DNA of 64,000 bases, taken from Alectryocaccobium sp964389285 (lineage in GTDB: Bacteria > Bacillota > Clostridia > Lachnospirales > Lachnospiraceae). The stretch spans positions 201,121 to 265,120 of the forward strand of contig CAYMCZ010000002.1 in assembly GCA_964389285.1 (NCBI GenBank), given 5' to 3'. Positions 1 to 9,728 of the stretch are shown here, in pieces. The first letter of the stretch is position 1; every line of letters begins with the position of its first letter. Below the pieces are notes generated by a model. That model worked only from the letters and a program-made list of their open reading frames with translations. It made no database searches and was not told the origin of the DNA. Both the position numbers and the translations under genes were made by a program.

Positions 1-854
1 TTTCCCACACACCTGTCGGAAAACCGCGCTCCCAGCACAATGAGAAGATCGCATTTATACATTCCGAGATTTGAAGTCTTTGTCCCGTGCATGCCGAGCA
101 TCCCGGTGTATCTGGGATTGGTTCCTTCCACAACGCCTTTTCCCATCAACGAATCGCATACCGGCGCCTGAAGGATTTTGGCAAGGGCTCTGACTTCTTC
201 GTACGCATTCGAAGAAGCACTTCCTCCGCCTACGAACATGAAAGGCCTTTTGGAAGCGTTTATCATGTCTATGGCGGTGTTAATATCTTTGTCCGTCACA
301 TGCCGAAGGTCTATATATGACGTTTTCGGCTCCTTATATTCGTATTTGTATTCGGTTCTGGTTACATTTTTTGTAATATCCACCAGTACCGGCCCCTTTC
401 TGCCGCTTTTGGCTATATAAAAGGCCTTCCTTATGGCTCCCGCCAGATCTTCTATTCTTTTTACTATTATAGAATGCTTGGTAATCGGCATTACCACACC
501 GGCTATGTCCACTTCCTGAAACGAGTCTTTGCCGAGAAGCGCCACTCCCACATTGCATGTTATGGCGACAAGGGGAACGGAATCCATATATGCCGTCGCA
601 ATGCCCGTGACAAGATTTGTGGCTCCCGGGCCGCTTGTGGCCATACAGACGCCGACCTTTCCGGTCGCACGCGCATACCCGTCGGCGGCATGCGCCGCAC
701 CCTGCTCGTGTGATGTTATAATATGATTTATCTCGGGGGCGTTATAAAGAGCATCATAAACATCCAGTATTGTCCCTCCCGGATATCCGAATATCGTGTC
801 TACTCCCTGTTCTTTAAGACACTCTATTATAATCTGTGCTCCTGTTAATTTCAT
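1..854 (-). CDS. ilvB: Acetolactate synthase large subunit (partial, 3' end outside window)
   Basis: Only the N-terminal 284 or so residues are in the window; the frame runs open off the left edge. It begins MKLTGAQIIIECLKEQGVD and contains GYPGGTILDVYDAL, the TPP-dependent Pyr-domain glutamate in SHEQGAAHAADGYARATG, and SGPGATNLVTGIATA. These are hallmarks of the thiamine-diphosphate enzyme that condenses two pyruvates (or pyruvate and 2-ketobutyrate) in branched-chain amino acid synthesis. The ATG overlaps the leuB stop in an ATGA arrangement, so the two are translationally coupled in one operon. The regulatory ilvN subunit is not in the window. Confidence 0.95.
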   Translation of the reverse strand, partial: MKLTGAQIIIECLKEQGVDTIFGYPGGTILDVYDALYNAPEINHIITSHEQGAAHAADGYARATGKVGVCMATSGPGATNLVTGIATAYMDSVPLVAITCNVGVALLGKDSFQEVDIAGVVMPITKHSIIVKRIEDLAGAIRKAFYIAKSGRKGPVLVDITKNVTRTEYKYEYKEPKTSYIDLRHVTDKDINTAIDMINASKRPFMFVGGGSASSNAYEEVRALAKILQAPVCDSLMGKGVVEGTNPRYTGMLGMHGTKTSNLGMYKCDLLIVLGARFSDRCVG

Positions 855-1945
855 TTCATCAACTCCTCTGTCTTTGCTGCTATGAGATCTCCCATTTCCG
901 ATGTGGATACTTTTTTCGTCCCTTCGGAATAAATATCCTGAGTTCTGTATCCGTCTCTTAAAACTATCCTGACCGCTTCTTCTATTTTATCGGCCTCTTT
1001 ATCCAGATTCAGTGAAAATCTCAACATCATCGCCGCGGAAAGAATAGTCGCTATGGGATTTGCCACTCCCTGACCGGCTATATCGGGCGCAGAGCCGTGG
1101 GCGGGTTCGTAAAGTCCGAATTTTGATTCGTTCAGACTTGCGGATGAAAGCATTCCTATCGAACCCGTAATCATGCTGGCTTCATCCGAAAGAATGTCTC
1201 CGAACATATTTTCGGTAAGAATAACATCAAACTGTGCCGGATTCATTACGAGCTGCATGGCGCAATTATCAACATACATATGCTCGAGCGTAACGTCCGG
1301 ATAATCTTTTGCGACTTCCTCGACCACGCTTCTCCATAATCTGGAAGAAGCAAGCACGTTTGCCTTGTCAACACTCAGCACTTTTTTTCTGCGCTTCAAA
1401 GCTATCTCAAAGGCGTTAATTGCTATTCTTCTGATCTCATTTTCGTTATATCTGAGCGTATCCGTCGCTGTACGTACTCCGTCTGTCGTCTCCGTGCTTT
1501 TTTCTCCGAAATACAGACCGCCTGTAAGCTCTCTGACGATTATCATGTCAAATCCGTCGGCTTTTATCTCGTCTTTAAGCGGACATGCGTCTTTGAGCTC
1601 GTCATAAAGATATGCAGGCCTCAGATTGGCGAAAAGATTCAGCGCCTTTCTGATGCCGAGAAGCCCCGCTTCGGGCCGTAAAGATGGCTCAAGCCTGTAC
1701 CATGGAGAGGTTTTTGCGTTTCCGCCTATGGCTCCCATAAGAACCGCGTTGCATTTCTTTGCCGCCTCTACGGACTGATCCGTGATGGGTTTTCCGAATT
1801 CATCTATGGACTCTCCTCCCAAAAGGATTCTGTCATAAATAAATTCATGTCCGTTTTGCTTTGCCGCCGCATCCAGCACTTTTTTTGCTTCTTTTACGAT
1901 CTCCGGACCTATTCCGTCGCCATATATCAATCCAATCCTGTACAT
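851..1945 (-). CDS. leuB: 3-isopropylmalate dehydrogenase
   Basis: This NAD-dependent enzyme oxidises and decarboxylates 3-isopropylmalate in leucine synthesis. The protein is about 364 aa, normal for the family. It has the N-terminal LIYGDGIGPEIV, the metal-binding NMFGDILSDEAS and the NAD-binding HGSAPDIAGQGVANP. An upstream in-frame ATG at 1972 exists, but it has no ribosome binding site. The ATG at 1945 has AGG a few bases upstream and gives the usual family start (MYRIGLIYGDG). It overlaps ilvB downstream. The LeuCD-like genes are not adjacent; they lie 18 kb away. Confidence 0.95.
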   Translation of the reverse strand: MYRIGLIYGDGIGPEIVKEAKKVLDAAAKQNGHEFIYDRILLGGESIDEFGKPITDQSVEAAKKCNAVLMGAIGGNAKTSPWYRLEPSLRPEAGLLGIRKALNLFANLRPAYLYDELKDACPLKDEIKADGFDMIIVRELTGGLYFGEKSTETTDGVRTATDTLRYNENEIRRIAINAFEIALKRRKKVLSVDKANVLASSRLWRSVVEEVAKDYPDVTLEHMYVDNCAMQLVMNPAQFDVILTENMFGDILSDEASMITGSIGMLSSASLNESKFGLYEPAHGSAPDIAGQGVANPIATILSAAMMLRFSLNLDKEADKIEEAVRIVLRDGYRTQDIYSEGTKKVSTSEMGDLIAAKTEELMK

Positions 1946-2078
1946 TTCGCCTAACCCTGCTTCCCATATCATAGTGTTTTTGTAAAAACTGTCATAATCC
2001 GTTAATTAAAGCAAACCTGCTGCCATATGAAAAGCTTCATCAAAGGCAACAGGCCGTAAGTCATCTATAACTTTTTAA

Positions 2079-2414
2079 TCACTTTTTATCCTGATCTGCT
2101 TCGGGCGCGGGAACAGAACCTTTTGGCTTTTCAATCTGCACTATTGCTGCCTTCTGCATCGGGATACGGCAGTTTCTGTTGTTTCCGAATTCAACGATTA
2201 CATCATTTTCAGATACATCGATAACCACTCCGTAGAAACCGCTTGAAGTTACTATCGCGTCTCCGGGCGCGATATCATTCATCATTGCCTGGATTTTCTT
2301 TCTTTCTTTGCTCTGCGGACGTATCATAAGCAGATACATAACCACTACCATTGCAATGACTACAAACAGCATTATATATCCGTTGCCGGCTGAAGCTTCG
2401 TTAGCTAAAATCAT
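2079..2414 (-). CDS. yajC: Preprotein translocase subunit YajC
   Basis: This 111-aa protein has one N-terminal membrane segment (about residues 13-32) followed by MIRPQSKERKKIQAMM, the characteristic RPQ-KERK junction of YajC, then a small basic/beta cytosolic domain with PGDAIVTSSGFYGVV. YajC associates with SecDF and the Sec translocon. It lies directly downstream of tgt on the same strand, the classical tgt-yajC arrangement. An AGGAGGGCCC ribosome binding site precedes the ATG. No secDF is in the window. The C-terminus (PAPEADQDKK) is a short charged tail. Confidence 0.93.
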   Translation of the reverse strand: MILANEASAGNGYIMLFVVIAMVVVMYLLMIRPQSKERKKIQAMMNDIAPGDAIVTSSGFYGVVIDVSENDVIVEFGNNRNCRIPMQKAAIVQIEKPKGSVPAPEADQDKK

Positions 2415-2481
2415 TTATGGGCCCTCCTGAAATAATTCATTAAACGCTATTGTCAAATTTTACACAAAAAACTCTTCTTAA

Positions 2482-3618
2482 TCAAGCATTTTCTTTAAAG
2501 CCGTGTATTTTTTTGCTTTTATATGCCTGAAACTCTTTTTTCTCGATGGCGCATTGTATCTCTTTCATCAAATTATTGTAAAACCAGAGATTGTGAAGAA
2601 CGCACAGTCTCATACCCAACATCTCCTTTGCTTTCAAAAGATGCCGTATATATCCTCTGGAATAACGCCTGCACGCGGGACAGGCGCAGCCTTCTTCAAT
2701 GGGAGCCGCGTCTCTTTCGTACTTTGCGTTAAAAAGATTCATCTTTCCTTTATTTGTATAAACATGCCCGTGACGTCCGTTTCTTGTCGGATAAACGCAG
2801 TCAAAAAAATCTATGCCCCGCTCAACCGCTTCGAGTATATTCTCCGGCGTTCCCACTCCCATAAGATAAGTGGGTTTGTCGGCAGACAGATGGGGAACCG
2901 TCTCCTCCAGTACGGCATACATCTGCTCATGAGACTCGCCTACGGCAAGCCCGCCTATGGCATAGCCGTCGAGTTCCATCTCTGATATGCGTTCGGCATG
3001 ATCTCTTCTGATGTCAGGATAGATCGCGCCCTGATTGATGCCGAAAAGAAGCTGTTCTTTATTCAGCGTGTCTTCTCTTTCGTTAAGCATTTTCAGTTTA
3101 TCACGGCATCTCTGAAGCCACCTTGTGGTCCGGGCAACCGAATTTGTTATATAATCCCTGTCGGCAAGCGCGGGAGGACATTCATCAAATGCCATTGCAA
3201 TGGTAGATGCCAGATTTGACTGGATCTGCATGCTTTCTTCCGGCCCCATAAATATTTTTCTTCCGTCAACATGGGAATTAAAATAAACGCCCTCTTCTTT
3301 TATCCTGCGCAGATCCGCCAGGGAAAAAATCTGAAAACCTCCCGAATCAGTCAGCACCGGCCCGTGCCAGTCCATAAATTTGCGAACACCGCCGAGAGCC
3401 TTTACGACTTCATCTCCCGGACGCACATGCAGATGATAGGTATTGGACAATTCCACCTGACAGCCTATCTCCTCCAGATCCTGTGACGAAACGGCGCCCT
3501 TTATGGCCGCCGCCGTACCCACATTCATAAACACCGGAGTCTGTATATCGCCGTGTACCGTATGCATAACCGCCCTTTTCGCGGCGCCGTCGGTTGCTAA
3601 TATTCTGTATTCTGTCAT
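2482..3618 (-). CDS. tgt: tRNA-guanine transglycosylase
   Basis: The enzyme exchanges guanine 34 of GUN-anticodon tRNAs for preQ1 (queuosine pathway). The 378-aa length fits the family. Visible signatures are TDSGGFQIFSL (substrate-binding Asp), GGLAVGES, FDCVYPTRNGRHG with the nucleophilic Asp, and the zinc site CACPACRRYSRGYIRHL near residue 320. It is followed by yajC in the usual order. The region upstream of the gene holds the first copy of the structured repeat described below. Confidence 0.97.
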   Translation of the reverse strand: MTEYRILATDGAAKRAVMHTVHGDIQTPVFMNVGTAAAIKGAVSSQDLEEIGCQVELSNTYHLHVRPGDEVVKALGGVRKFMDWHGPVLTDSGGFQIFSLADLRRIKEEGVYFNSHVDGRKIFMGPEESMQIQSNLASTIAMAFDECPPALADRDYITNSVARTTRWLQRCRDKLKMLNEREDTLNKEQLLFGINQGAIYPDIRRDHAERISEMELDGYAIGGLAVGESHEQMYAVLEETVPHLSADKPTYLMGVGTPENILEAVERGIDFFDCVYPTRNGRHGHVYTNKGKMNLFNAKYERDAAPIEEGCACPACRRYSRGYIRHLLKAKEMLGMRLCVLHNLWFYNNLMKEIQCAIEKKEFQAYKSKKIHGFKENA

Positions 3619-3654
3619 ATCATTTATCCTAATTATAAGTCTTGTTTAGCAGCA

Positions 3655-3820
3655 GCAACCGCATTATGCAAACCGAACGATTATTCTGAAGGGGACATCC
3701 GCAGCGCCGGTCCTTAGCGAACGCAAGCGTAAGCGCAGCGTGAGGTTAGTACCGCTGCGCGAGGACTAAGTGCGAACGGTCCCCGGACGAATAATCGTGA
3801 GAATGCATAATAGCGGTTGC
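3655..3820. repeat. Structured intergenic repeat family 1, copy 1
   Basis: The element lies between tgt and the activase-like gene. The outer arms GCAACCGCATTATGCA and TGCATAATAGCGGTTGC are complementary. Inside them CGATTATTC pairs with GAATAATCG and GGGGAC with GTCCCC. The central part (from ATCCGCAGCG to GCTGCGCGAGGACTAAG) is shared with copies at 55176, 57573 and 63716. This copy differs from the others in base-paired positions in a compensatory way (GGGGAC/GTCCCC here, GGGAAC/GTTCCC elsewhere). There is no obvious coding potential. On the minus strand the outer arms could end the activase-gene transcript, although the T tail is poor. Confidence 0.85.
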
Positions 3821-3838
3821 CTCACCGGACAGCGGCTT

Positions 3839-6800
3839 TTATTTCAGATGTTTATTAGCCGTTGCCAGCATCAGCTTAATCCTGTTAAGCTGATTAACCT
3901 CAGACGCGCCCGGATCATAGTCCACCGCCGCGATATTCGCCCTCGGATAACGCTTTCTTATGGCTTTGATAACACCCTTTCCGACTATGTGATTCGGCAG
4001 ACAGGCAAATGGCTGTATGCAGACTATGTTTTCAACGCCCGCGTGAATAAGTTCCATCATCTCGCCGGTCAAAAACCAGCCCTCTCCCGTCTGATTTCCC
4101 ACGGAAACTATGGGCGAAGCATATTTCGCCAGATCTCTTATGTCAGCAGGCGGGGTAAAATGCTTACTGCGCTTAAACTCCTTAGAGGCGGCCGATCTCA
4201 GAATATTTATGCCCTTGATACCCAGGTTGCAAAGCAGGGCGGTCTTCGCGCTTCCTCCGAGATGATCCCTCTTGAAGTTTGCGTTATAAAAACTGTATAT
4301 GAAGAAGTCAAGCAGGTCGGGGCAGACGGCCTCCGCCCCCTCCTTTTCAAGCAGATCCACAAGATAATTGTTTGCCGCCGGGAGGAATTTTACGAGGATT
4401 TCTCCCACGATTCCAACCCTCGGTTTAACCTCATCCTTTATCGGCAGATTGTCGAAATCATGTATTATCGTCCTGCAGATCTGTTTATATCTTCTGTATG
4501 CAGGCTTAGGACTCGTAACAAAGCTTATGCATATCTTTTCCCATTTTTCATGCATCTTATTTGCGGAGCCGGGAATCTTTTCATACGGACGCATCCTGTA
4601 AAGACATTTCATCAGAATGTCTCCGAATACGAGCGCATAAATGGCCCTGAATGCCATATCCGCATTTACTTTCAGGCCGGGATTGTCTTCAAGCCCGCTT
4701 AAATTAAGCGAGATAACCGGTATCTGGCTCATACCCGCCTTTTCGAGAGCGCGCCTTATAAAGGCTATGTAATTTGAGGCCCTGCAGCCGCCGCCTGTCT
4801 GGGTGATGATGATAGCCGTCTTATCCGGATCATACTTGCCGGTTGAAAGGGCTTCCATGTACTGTCCCACCACCATAAGAGACGGATAGCAGGCGTCGTT
4901 GTTTACGTATTTGAGGCCCATGTCCACGGCTTTTTTATTGTCATTAGGAAGTATGACAAGGTTATAGCCGCCCTTGGCAAAAGCCGGTCCCAGTATGTTA
5001 AAATGAATCGGCGACATCTGGGGCGCGAGTATCGTATAGTCTTTGCGCATCTCAGGCATAAACTTCTTCTTTTCTATGGAAGAAGGCTTGATATGACGCA
5101 CTCTGTTTTTAACGGATTCCTGATCCCGCAGCGCCGCAAGCAGGGAACGCACCCTGATCCTTGCCGCTCCCAGATTATTTACCTCATCTATTTTAAGACA
5201 GGTATAAATCTTTCCGCTGTTTGTCAGAATCTCATAAACCTGATCCGTTGTAACCGCGTCCAGACCGCAGCCGAAGCTGTTGAGCTGTATAAGCTCAAGA
5301 TCATCCCTTGTCTTGACAAAATTGGCCGCGGCGTAAAGCCTGGTATGATACATCCACTGGTCCGTAACCCGCAAAGGCCTTTCCAACTCTATAATGTCAG
5401 AAACCGAATCCTCCGTAAGCACGGCGATATCGTATGAATTTATCATCTCCGGAATACCGTGATGAATCTCGGGATCTATGTGATACGGTCTCCCGGCGAG
5501 CACTATGCCCCTCATCCCGGTCTTTTCCATCCATTTGATGGTTTCACGGCCTCTCATCCTGATATCATGACGGGCTCTCGCCATCTCCTGCCATCCCGCA
5601 CGGCAGGCGCTTCTGACCTCTTTAGCCGGAATTCCGGGGAACTGTTTTACAAGCTCATCGGCAAGCACCTTTTCATTTGTAAAGGCAAGAAACGGGTTAT
5701 GGAATTTGATCGAAGGATCTTCAAGTTCATCCACGTTGTTTTTGATGTTTTCGGCGTATGAAGTAACGATCGGGCAGTTATAATGATTTACCGCCTCGTC
5801 AAACTCCTCTCTCTCGTAAGGAACGCAGGGATAAAAGATATATTTTATGCCCTGTTCGATCAGCCATGAAACATGACCGTGAGCGAGCTTCGCGGGATAA
5901 CATTCGGATTCGCTCGGAATGGATTCTATACCCATCTCGTATATCTTCCTCGTGGAAACCGGTGAAATGATTACCCTGAAGCCCAACTGGGTGAAAAAAG
6001 TAAACCAAAGCGGATAGTTCTCAAACATGTTGAGTACCCTCGGTATGCCTACCGTTCCCCTGTATGCCTGATTCGGCGCAAGAGGCTCGTATCCGAAAAT
6101 CCTGTTGTTTTTATATTCAAAAAGATTCGGTATGTTCTTTATGTTTTTTTCTTTGCCGAGACCTTTTTCGCATCTGTTGCCGCTTATGTATTTTCTGCCG
6201 CCGGTAAAACGGTTTACGGTCAGACGGCATTTGTTTGTGCAGGCGTTGCAATGAGTCATTGTCGTGGTGTACTCAAGCTGATCTATCTCATCGAGCGTGA
6301 GCATGCCCGTCTCCTGTCCCTTGCACCTGTTTCTGGCTATAAGTGCAGCTCCGAAAGCCCCCATTATACCGGCTATGTCGGGTCTGATGGCTTCACATTC
6401 GGCTATACGCTCGAAACTTCTCAATACGCCGTCATTATAAAATGTGCCGCCCTGGACAACGATATGATTTCCGAGCTCAGACGCGTCCGAAACCTTTATT
6501 ACTTTGTAAAGCGCGTTTTTTATGACCGAATATGCAAGTCCCGCCGAAATATCGCCTACGGTGGCTCCCTCTTTTTGCGCCTGCTTTACTTTGGAATTCA
6601 TAAATACGGTACAGCGCGTCCCCAGATCTATCGGGTGTTCAGCGAAAAGAGCCTCTCTGGCAAAATCCTGCACGGTATAATTCAGTGACTGGGCAAAGTT
6701 TTCGATAAAGGAACCGCAGCCCGACGAACAGGCTTCATTTAAAAGCACGCTGTCAACGGTATTGTTTTTGATCTTGATGCATTTCATGTCCTGACCGCCG

Positions 6801-8065
6801 ATATCGAGGATACAGTCCACCTCGGGATCAAAAAACGCCGCCGCCGTATAATGAGCGATGGTTTCCACCTCTCCTTCATCCAGCATCAGGGCCGCCTTTA
6901 TAAGCGCCTCTCCGTACCCGGTGGAACATCCGTAAGCCAGCCTTGCCTTCTCCGGTATTTTTTTATGTATCTCTCTGATCGCGCCGATAGTCGTCTCGAG
7001 AGGATTGCCTTCGTTGTTTTTATAAAATGAATAAAGAAGCGTTCCGTCTTCAGACACGACCGCAACCTTTGTGGTCGTGGAACCCGCGTCCACGCCCAGA
7101 TAACAGTTGCCTTCATAATCCTCAAGACGGGCTTTTTTTACTTTGTATTTGCTCTGTCTCGCCAAAAATTCCAGATAAGCGTCATCATCCACGAAAAGAG
7201 GCTCCATGCGTTCTACCTCGAATTCCATCTTAATGCCGCTTTCCAGCACTTTTTTCATATCCGAAAGATAGATGACATTTTCGTCTTTTGCATTCATGGC
7301 GGATCCCATGGCCGCGAAAAGATGCGATCTCTCCGGAATTATCGTATGCTCTTCATCTAATTTGAGTGTGCGTATAAAAGCATTTCTCAGCTCCGGGAGA
7401 AAATGAAGGGGGCCTCCCAGAAAAGCCACATGCCCCCGGATCGGCTTTCCGCAGGCGAGGCCGGAAATGGTCTGATTGACCACGGCCTGAAATATGGATG
7501 CTGCCAGGTCTTCCCTCCTGGCTCCGTCATTTATAAGCGGCTGGATGTCCGTCTTTGCGAAAACGCCGCATCTTGCCGCGATCGGGTATATGTCATGATA
7601 ATCTTTCGCAAGTTCATTTAATCCCATGGCGTCGGTCTTTAAAAGACTTGCCATCTGGTCTATAAAAGATCCCGTACCGCCTGCGCAGATTCCGTTCATG
7701 CGCTGCTCCACGTTGCCGTTTTCGAAGTATACGATCTTAGCGTCTTCTCCGCCCAGTTCTATGGCCACATCAGTCTTGGGAATGTATTTTTCTATGGCGC
7801 TTGAAACCGCCACGACTTCCTGAAGGAACTCAACGCCGAGATGTTTCGCAAGAGTAAGCCCCCCGCTTCCCGTAATAACGGGAGCGAGATGGGTTTCTCC
7901 GATCTCTTCATACGCCTTTCCGAGAAGCTCTGCGAGCGTTTCCTGGATGTTTGCGTAATGTCTCGCATAATCCGAAAACAGCAATTCCCCTTTTTCATCA
8001 AGAATGGCTATCTTTACGGTTGTAGATCCGATATCAATACCAAGTCTGCATCTTTCTTTTGTCAT
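3839..8065 (-). CDS. Two-domain CoA-dehydratase activase-like protein (BadF/HgdC + DUF2229 + HgdB-like)
   Basis: This 1408-aa protein has two ASKHA ATPase domains. The first has GIDIGSTTVKIAI, the second GVDAGSTTTKVAV near residue 322. Each has the phosphate/[4Fe-4S] region of 2-hydroxyacyl-CoA dehydratase activators (CAGGTGSFIDQMA; CSSGCGSFIENFA). A Cys-rich segment HCNACTNKCR lies near residue 605, a DUF2229-type region starts near 670 (VGIPRVLNMFENYP), and the C-terminal third resembles HgdB-like subunits. Such large fusions are common in Clostridia, and most have no known substrate. No separate dehydratase subunits are nearby, so a role in CoA-ester dehydration is only inferred. The start has GGAG seven bases upstream. 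It is preceded by the MVF flippase gene. Confidence 0.85.
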   Translation of the reverse strand: MTKERCRLGIDIGSTTVKIAILDEKGELLFSDYARHYANIQETLAELLGKAYEEIGETHLAPVITGSGGLTLAKHLGVEFLQEVVAVSSAIEKYIPKTDVAIELGGEDAKIVYFENGNVEQRMNGICAGGTGSFIDQMASLLKTDAMGLNELAKDYHDIYPIAARCGVFAKTDIQPLINDGARREDLAASIFQAVVNQTISGLACGKPIRGHVAFLGGPLHFLPELRNAFIRTLKLDEEHTIIPERSHLFAAMGSAMNAKDENVIYLSDMKKVLESGIKMEFEVERMEPLFVDDDAYLEFLARQSKYKVKKARLEDYEGNCYLGVDAGSTTTKVAVVSEDGTLLYSFYKNNEGNPLETTIGAIREIHKKIPEKARLAYGCSTGYGEALIKAALMLDEGEVETIAHYTAAAFFDPEVDCILDIGGQDMKCIKIKNNTVDSVLLNEACSSGCGSFIENFAQSLNYTVQDFAREALFAEHPIDLGTRCTVFMNSKVKQAQKEGATVGDISAGLAYSVIKNALYKVIKVSDASELGNHIVVQGGTFYNDGVLRSFERIAECEAIRPDIAGIMGAFGAALIARNRCKGQETGMLTLDEIDQLEYTTTMTHCNACTNKCRLTVNRFTGGRKYISGNRCEKGLGKEKNIKNIPNLFEYKNNRIFGYEPLAPNQAYRGTVGIPRVLNMFENYPLWFTFFTQLGFRVIISPVSTRKIYEMGIESIPSESECYPAKLAHGHVSWLIEQGIKYIFYPCVPYEREEFDEAVNHYNCPIVTSYAENIKNNVDELEDPSIKFHNPFLAFTNEKVLADELVKQFPGIPAKEVRSACRAGWQEMARARHDIRMRGRETIKWMEKTGMRGIVLAGRPYHIDPEIHHGIPEMINSYDIAVLTEDSVSDIIELERPLRVTDQWMYHTRLYAAANFVKTRDDLELIQLNSFGCGLDAVTTDQVYEILTNSGKIYTCLKIDEVNNLGAARIRVRSLLAALRDQESVKNRVRHIKPSSIEKKKFMPEMRKDYTILAPQMSPIHFNILGPAFAKGGYNLVILPNDNKKAVDMGLKYVNNDACYPSLMVVGQYMEALSTGKYDPDKTAIIITQTGGGCRASNYIAFIRRALEKAGMSQIPVISLNLSGLEDNPGLKVNADMAFRAIYALVFGDILMKCLYRMRPYEKIPGSANKMHEKWEKICISFVTSPKPAYRRYKQICRTIIHDFDNLPIKDEVKPRVGIVGEILVKFLPAANNYLVDLLEKEGAEAVCPDLLDFFIYSFYNANFKRDHLGGSAKTALLCNLGIKGINILRSAASKEFKRSKHFTPPADIRDLAKYASPIVSVGNQTGEGWFLTGEMMELIHAGVENIVCIQPFACLPNHIVGKGVIKAIRKRYPRANIAAVDYDPGASEVNQLNRIKLMLATANKHLK

Positions 8066-8093
8066 ATATTCATTCTCCGCAAATCAGATTTAT

Positions 8094-9719
8094 TTATCTG
8101 TAAACCTTTATTTTTCTTAAAAGCGTTACCATTTTAGAGCCGAGCGGATAAGTCCGCAGCTCATCCGGTGTCGTCCTGCTGACCTTAACGTAAGCTATCA
8201 TATATACTATTATGCCTGAAATAATTGCAAGTATAAGCCCTATGGATGGTCTTTTTGTGAGGTTGAACAGCACGAAGTATACCACCATTACGGCTATGGC
8301 CATAATTATGGATCCGATGATCGGCTCCAGATATGCCCTTCTGATATCGTTACGGAAATTCAGATATCTCTTCATAGCCCTTGCGTTCAGTATGCAGTAG
8401 ACTATGGAAAATACGATACCCGCGATCATGACGGCATATATGTCCAGTCCCGGCGCGATAAGCAGCATTATAACAAGCGCTACAACGTTTGCTCCCAGAG
8501 AAACGGCCGCGTTTATCATGGCGACTTTTTGTTTGCCTATGGACTGCAGGGCGCATCCGCTTACCGTGCATATCGCCGCAAATACGACATACGCCGAACC
8601 CGTGAACAAAAGCTTTGTCGCCAGATCCGAAGCCGCGGGAAACAGGAGGCCCATTATCGGCTGCGCAAGTATCGTAAGCCCCAACGCGGACGGGATGCAT
8701 AAAAACATCGTCAGCCTCATTGTCTGATTGATCTTTTTATTTGCCCCCCTGTAATCTTTAAGTGCATAGCAGTATGAAACTTCCGGCATCATTGCCGAAG
8801 CGCTCGCCGAAGCCAGAGCCAACGGAATGTTAATTACAGGCATATAATAATTGCTGAACTCTCCGTAAGCGGCTGAAATGCTGTCGGCATTTACTCCCTG
8901 CCATCCCTGGATGCCGGCATATAAATAACTGTCGATATAACCGCTCGCATTATTTATGAAAGTAGTCAGTATGACAGGTGTTATCATCAGAATGATAAGA
9001 GCAAAGATGCTCCTGTACGACTCTTCTCTTTTGTGGCGGTCTTTAAGAACCCTTCTTCGGAAAGTCTTTTTGTTTATGTTGTATACGAACAACATAAACA
9101 AAAGGCCGGTCACCACCCCGGCTCCGGTACCCAGCGTACCTCCGACCGCACCGTAAACCGCACCGCCGCGGCTGCCTGTTCCTCCCATGTTTGACACTAA
9201 AATCCATGCCGCCAAAATACTTACAACAGCATTCATTATCTGCTCAAGTATCTGGGATACGGAAGTAGGCGTCATATTGTGATGCGCCTGAAAATAGCCT
9301 CTTAACACGCCCAGTATGGCAGACAGGAACACTGTCGGCGCAAGCACCTGCAGAGCCGGCACGGCATTTTGCTGATTTGACGGAAGCAGTACGCCTCCTC
9401 CGAAAAATGCAATCAATGCCGCTATGCCGCCTACAATAACGGCATAAAACAGCGCCCCTCTGAATATCTTATGGGCGTTTCTGTATTCTTTTACGGCCAG
9501 ACGTTCCGACACTATTTTTGATACGGCCATCGGTATGCTGTAAGAAGATATGAGCAGCAATATTGAATAGAGATTGCTGGCATATCCGTAATAGCCGAGT
9601 CCGACCGATCCGAGGATAGCTCCGAGAGGCCTTCTGTAGATCAGACCTATTATTCTCGAAATTATGGTTGCTCCCATCAAAATAGAAGCATTCCTCACCA
9701 GGGTATTTTTCTTACCCAT
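8094..9719 (-). CDS. Polysaccharide/lipid II flippase-like membrane protein (MVF/SpoVB family)
   Basis: The 541-aa protein is strongly hydrophobic, with about 14 predicted membrane segments. It begins LVRNASILMGATIISRIIGLIYRRPLG, matching the N-terminus of the SpoVB/MurJ-like branch of the MOP exporters, and it has the usual central loop and LQSIGKQKVAMINA region. Relatives export undecaprenyl-linked sugars or peptidoglycan precursors; the actual cargo here cannot be told from sequence. AAGGAG lies just upstream of the ATG. It is 9 bp downstream of ung and 28 bp upstream of the activase-like gene, so it may share their transcript. The coding sequence contains a perfect 15-bp inverted repeat (9068-9103). 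Confidence 0.85.
   Translation of the reverse strand: MGKKNTLVRNASILMGATIISRIIGLIYRRPLGAILGSVGLGYYGYASNLYSILLLISSYSIPMAVSKIVSERLAVKEYRNAHKIFRGALFYAVIVGGIAALIAFFGGGVLLPSNQQNAVPALQVLAPTVFLSAILGVLRGYFQAHHNMTPTSVSQILEQIMNAVVSILAAWILVSNMGGTGSRGGAVYGAVGGTLGTGAGVVTGLLFMLFVYNINKKTFRRRVLKDRHKREESYRSIFALIILMITPVILTTFINNASGYIDSYLYAGIQGWQGVNADSISAAYGEFSNYYMPVINIPLALASASASAMMPEVSYCYALKDYRGANKKINQTMRLTMFLCIPSALGLTILAQPIMGLLFPAASDLATKLLFTGSAYVVFAAICTVSGCALQSIGKQKVAMINAAVSLGANVVALVIMLLIAPGLDIYAVMIAGIVFSIVYCILNARAMKRYLNFRNDIRRAYLEPIIGSIIMAIAVMVVYFVLFNLTKRPSIGLILAIISGIIVYMIAYVKVSRTTPDELRTYPLGSKMVTLLRKIKVYR
9068..9103. repeat. Perfect 15-bp inverted repeat inside a coding region
   Basis: TTTTGTTTATGTTGT at 9068-9082 and ACAACATAAACAAAA at 9089-9103 are exact reverse complements separated by 6 bases. 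They lie within the MVF flippase gene in the part encoding the loop around FVYNINKKTF. The hairpin would form in either the mRNA or single-stranded DNA. No function is assigned. Confidence 0.9.
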
Positions 9720-9728
9720 AACATCTCC

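Noticed and set aside
3770..4702. Long plus-strand open frame opposite the activase gene
   Set aside because: It is antisense to the well-supported 1408-aa minus-strand gene, has no ribosome binding site or domain, and starts within a repeat.
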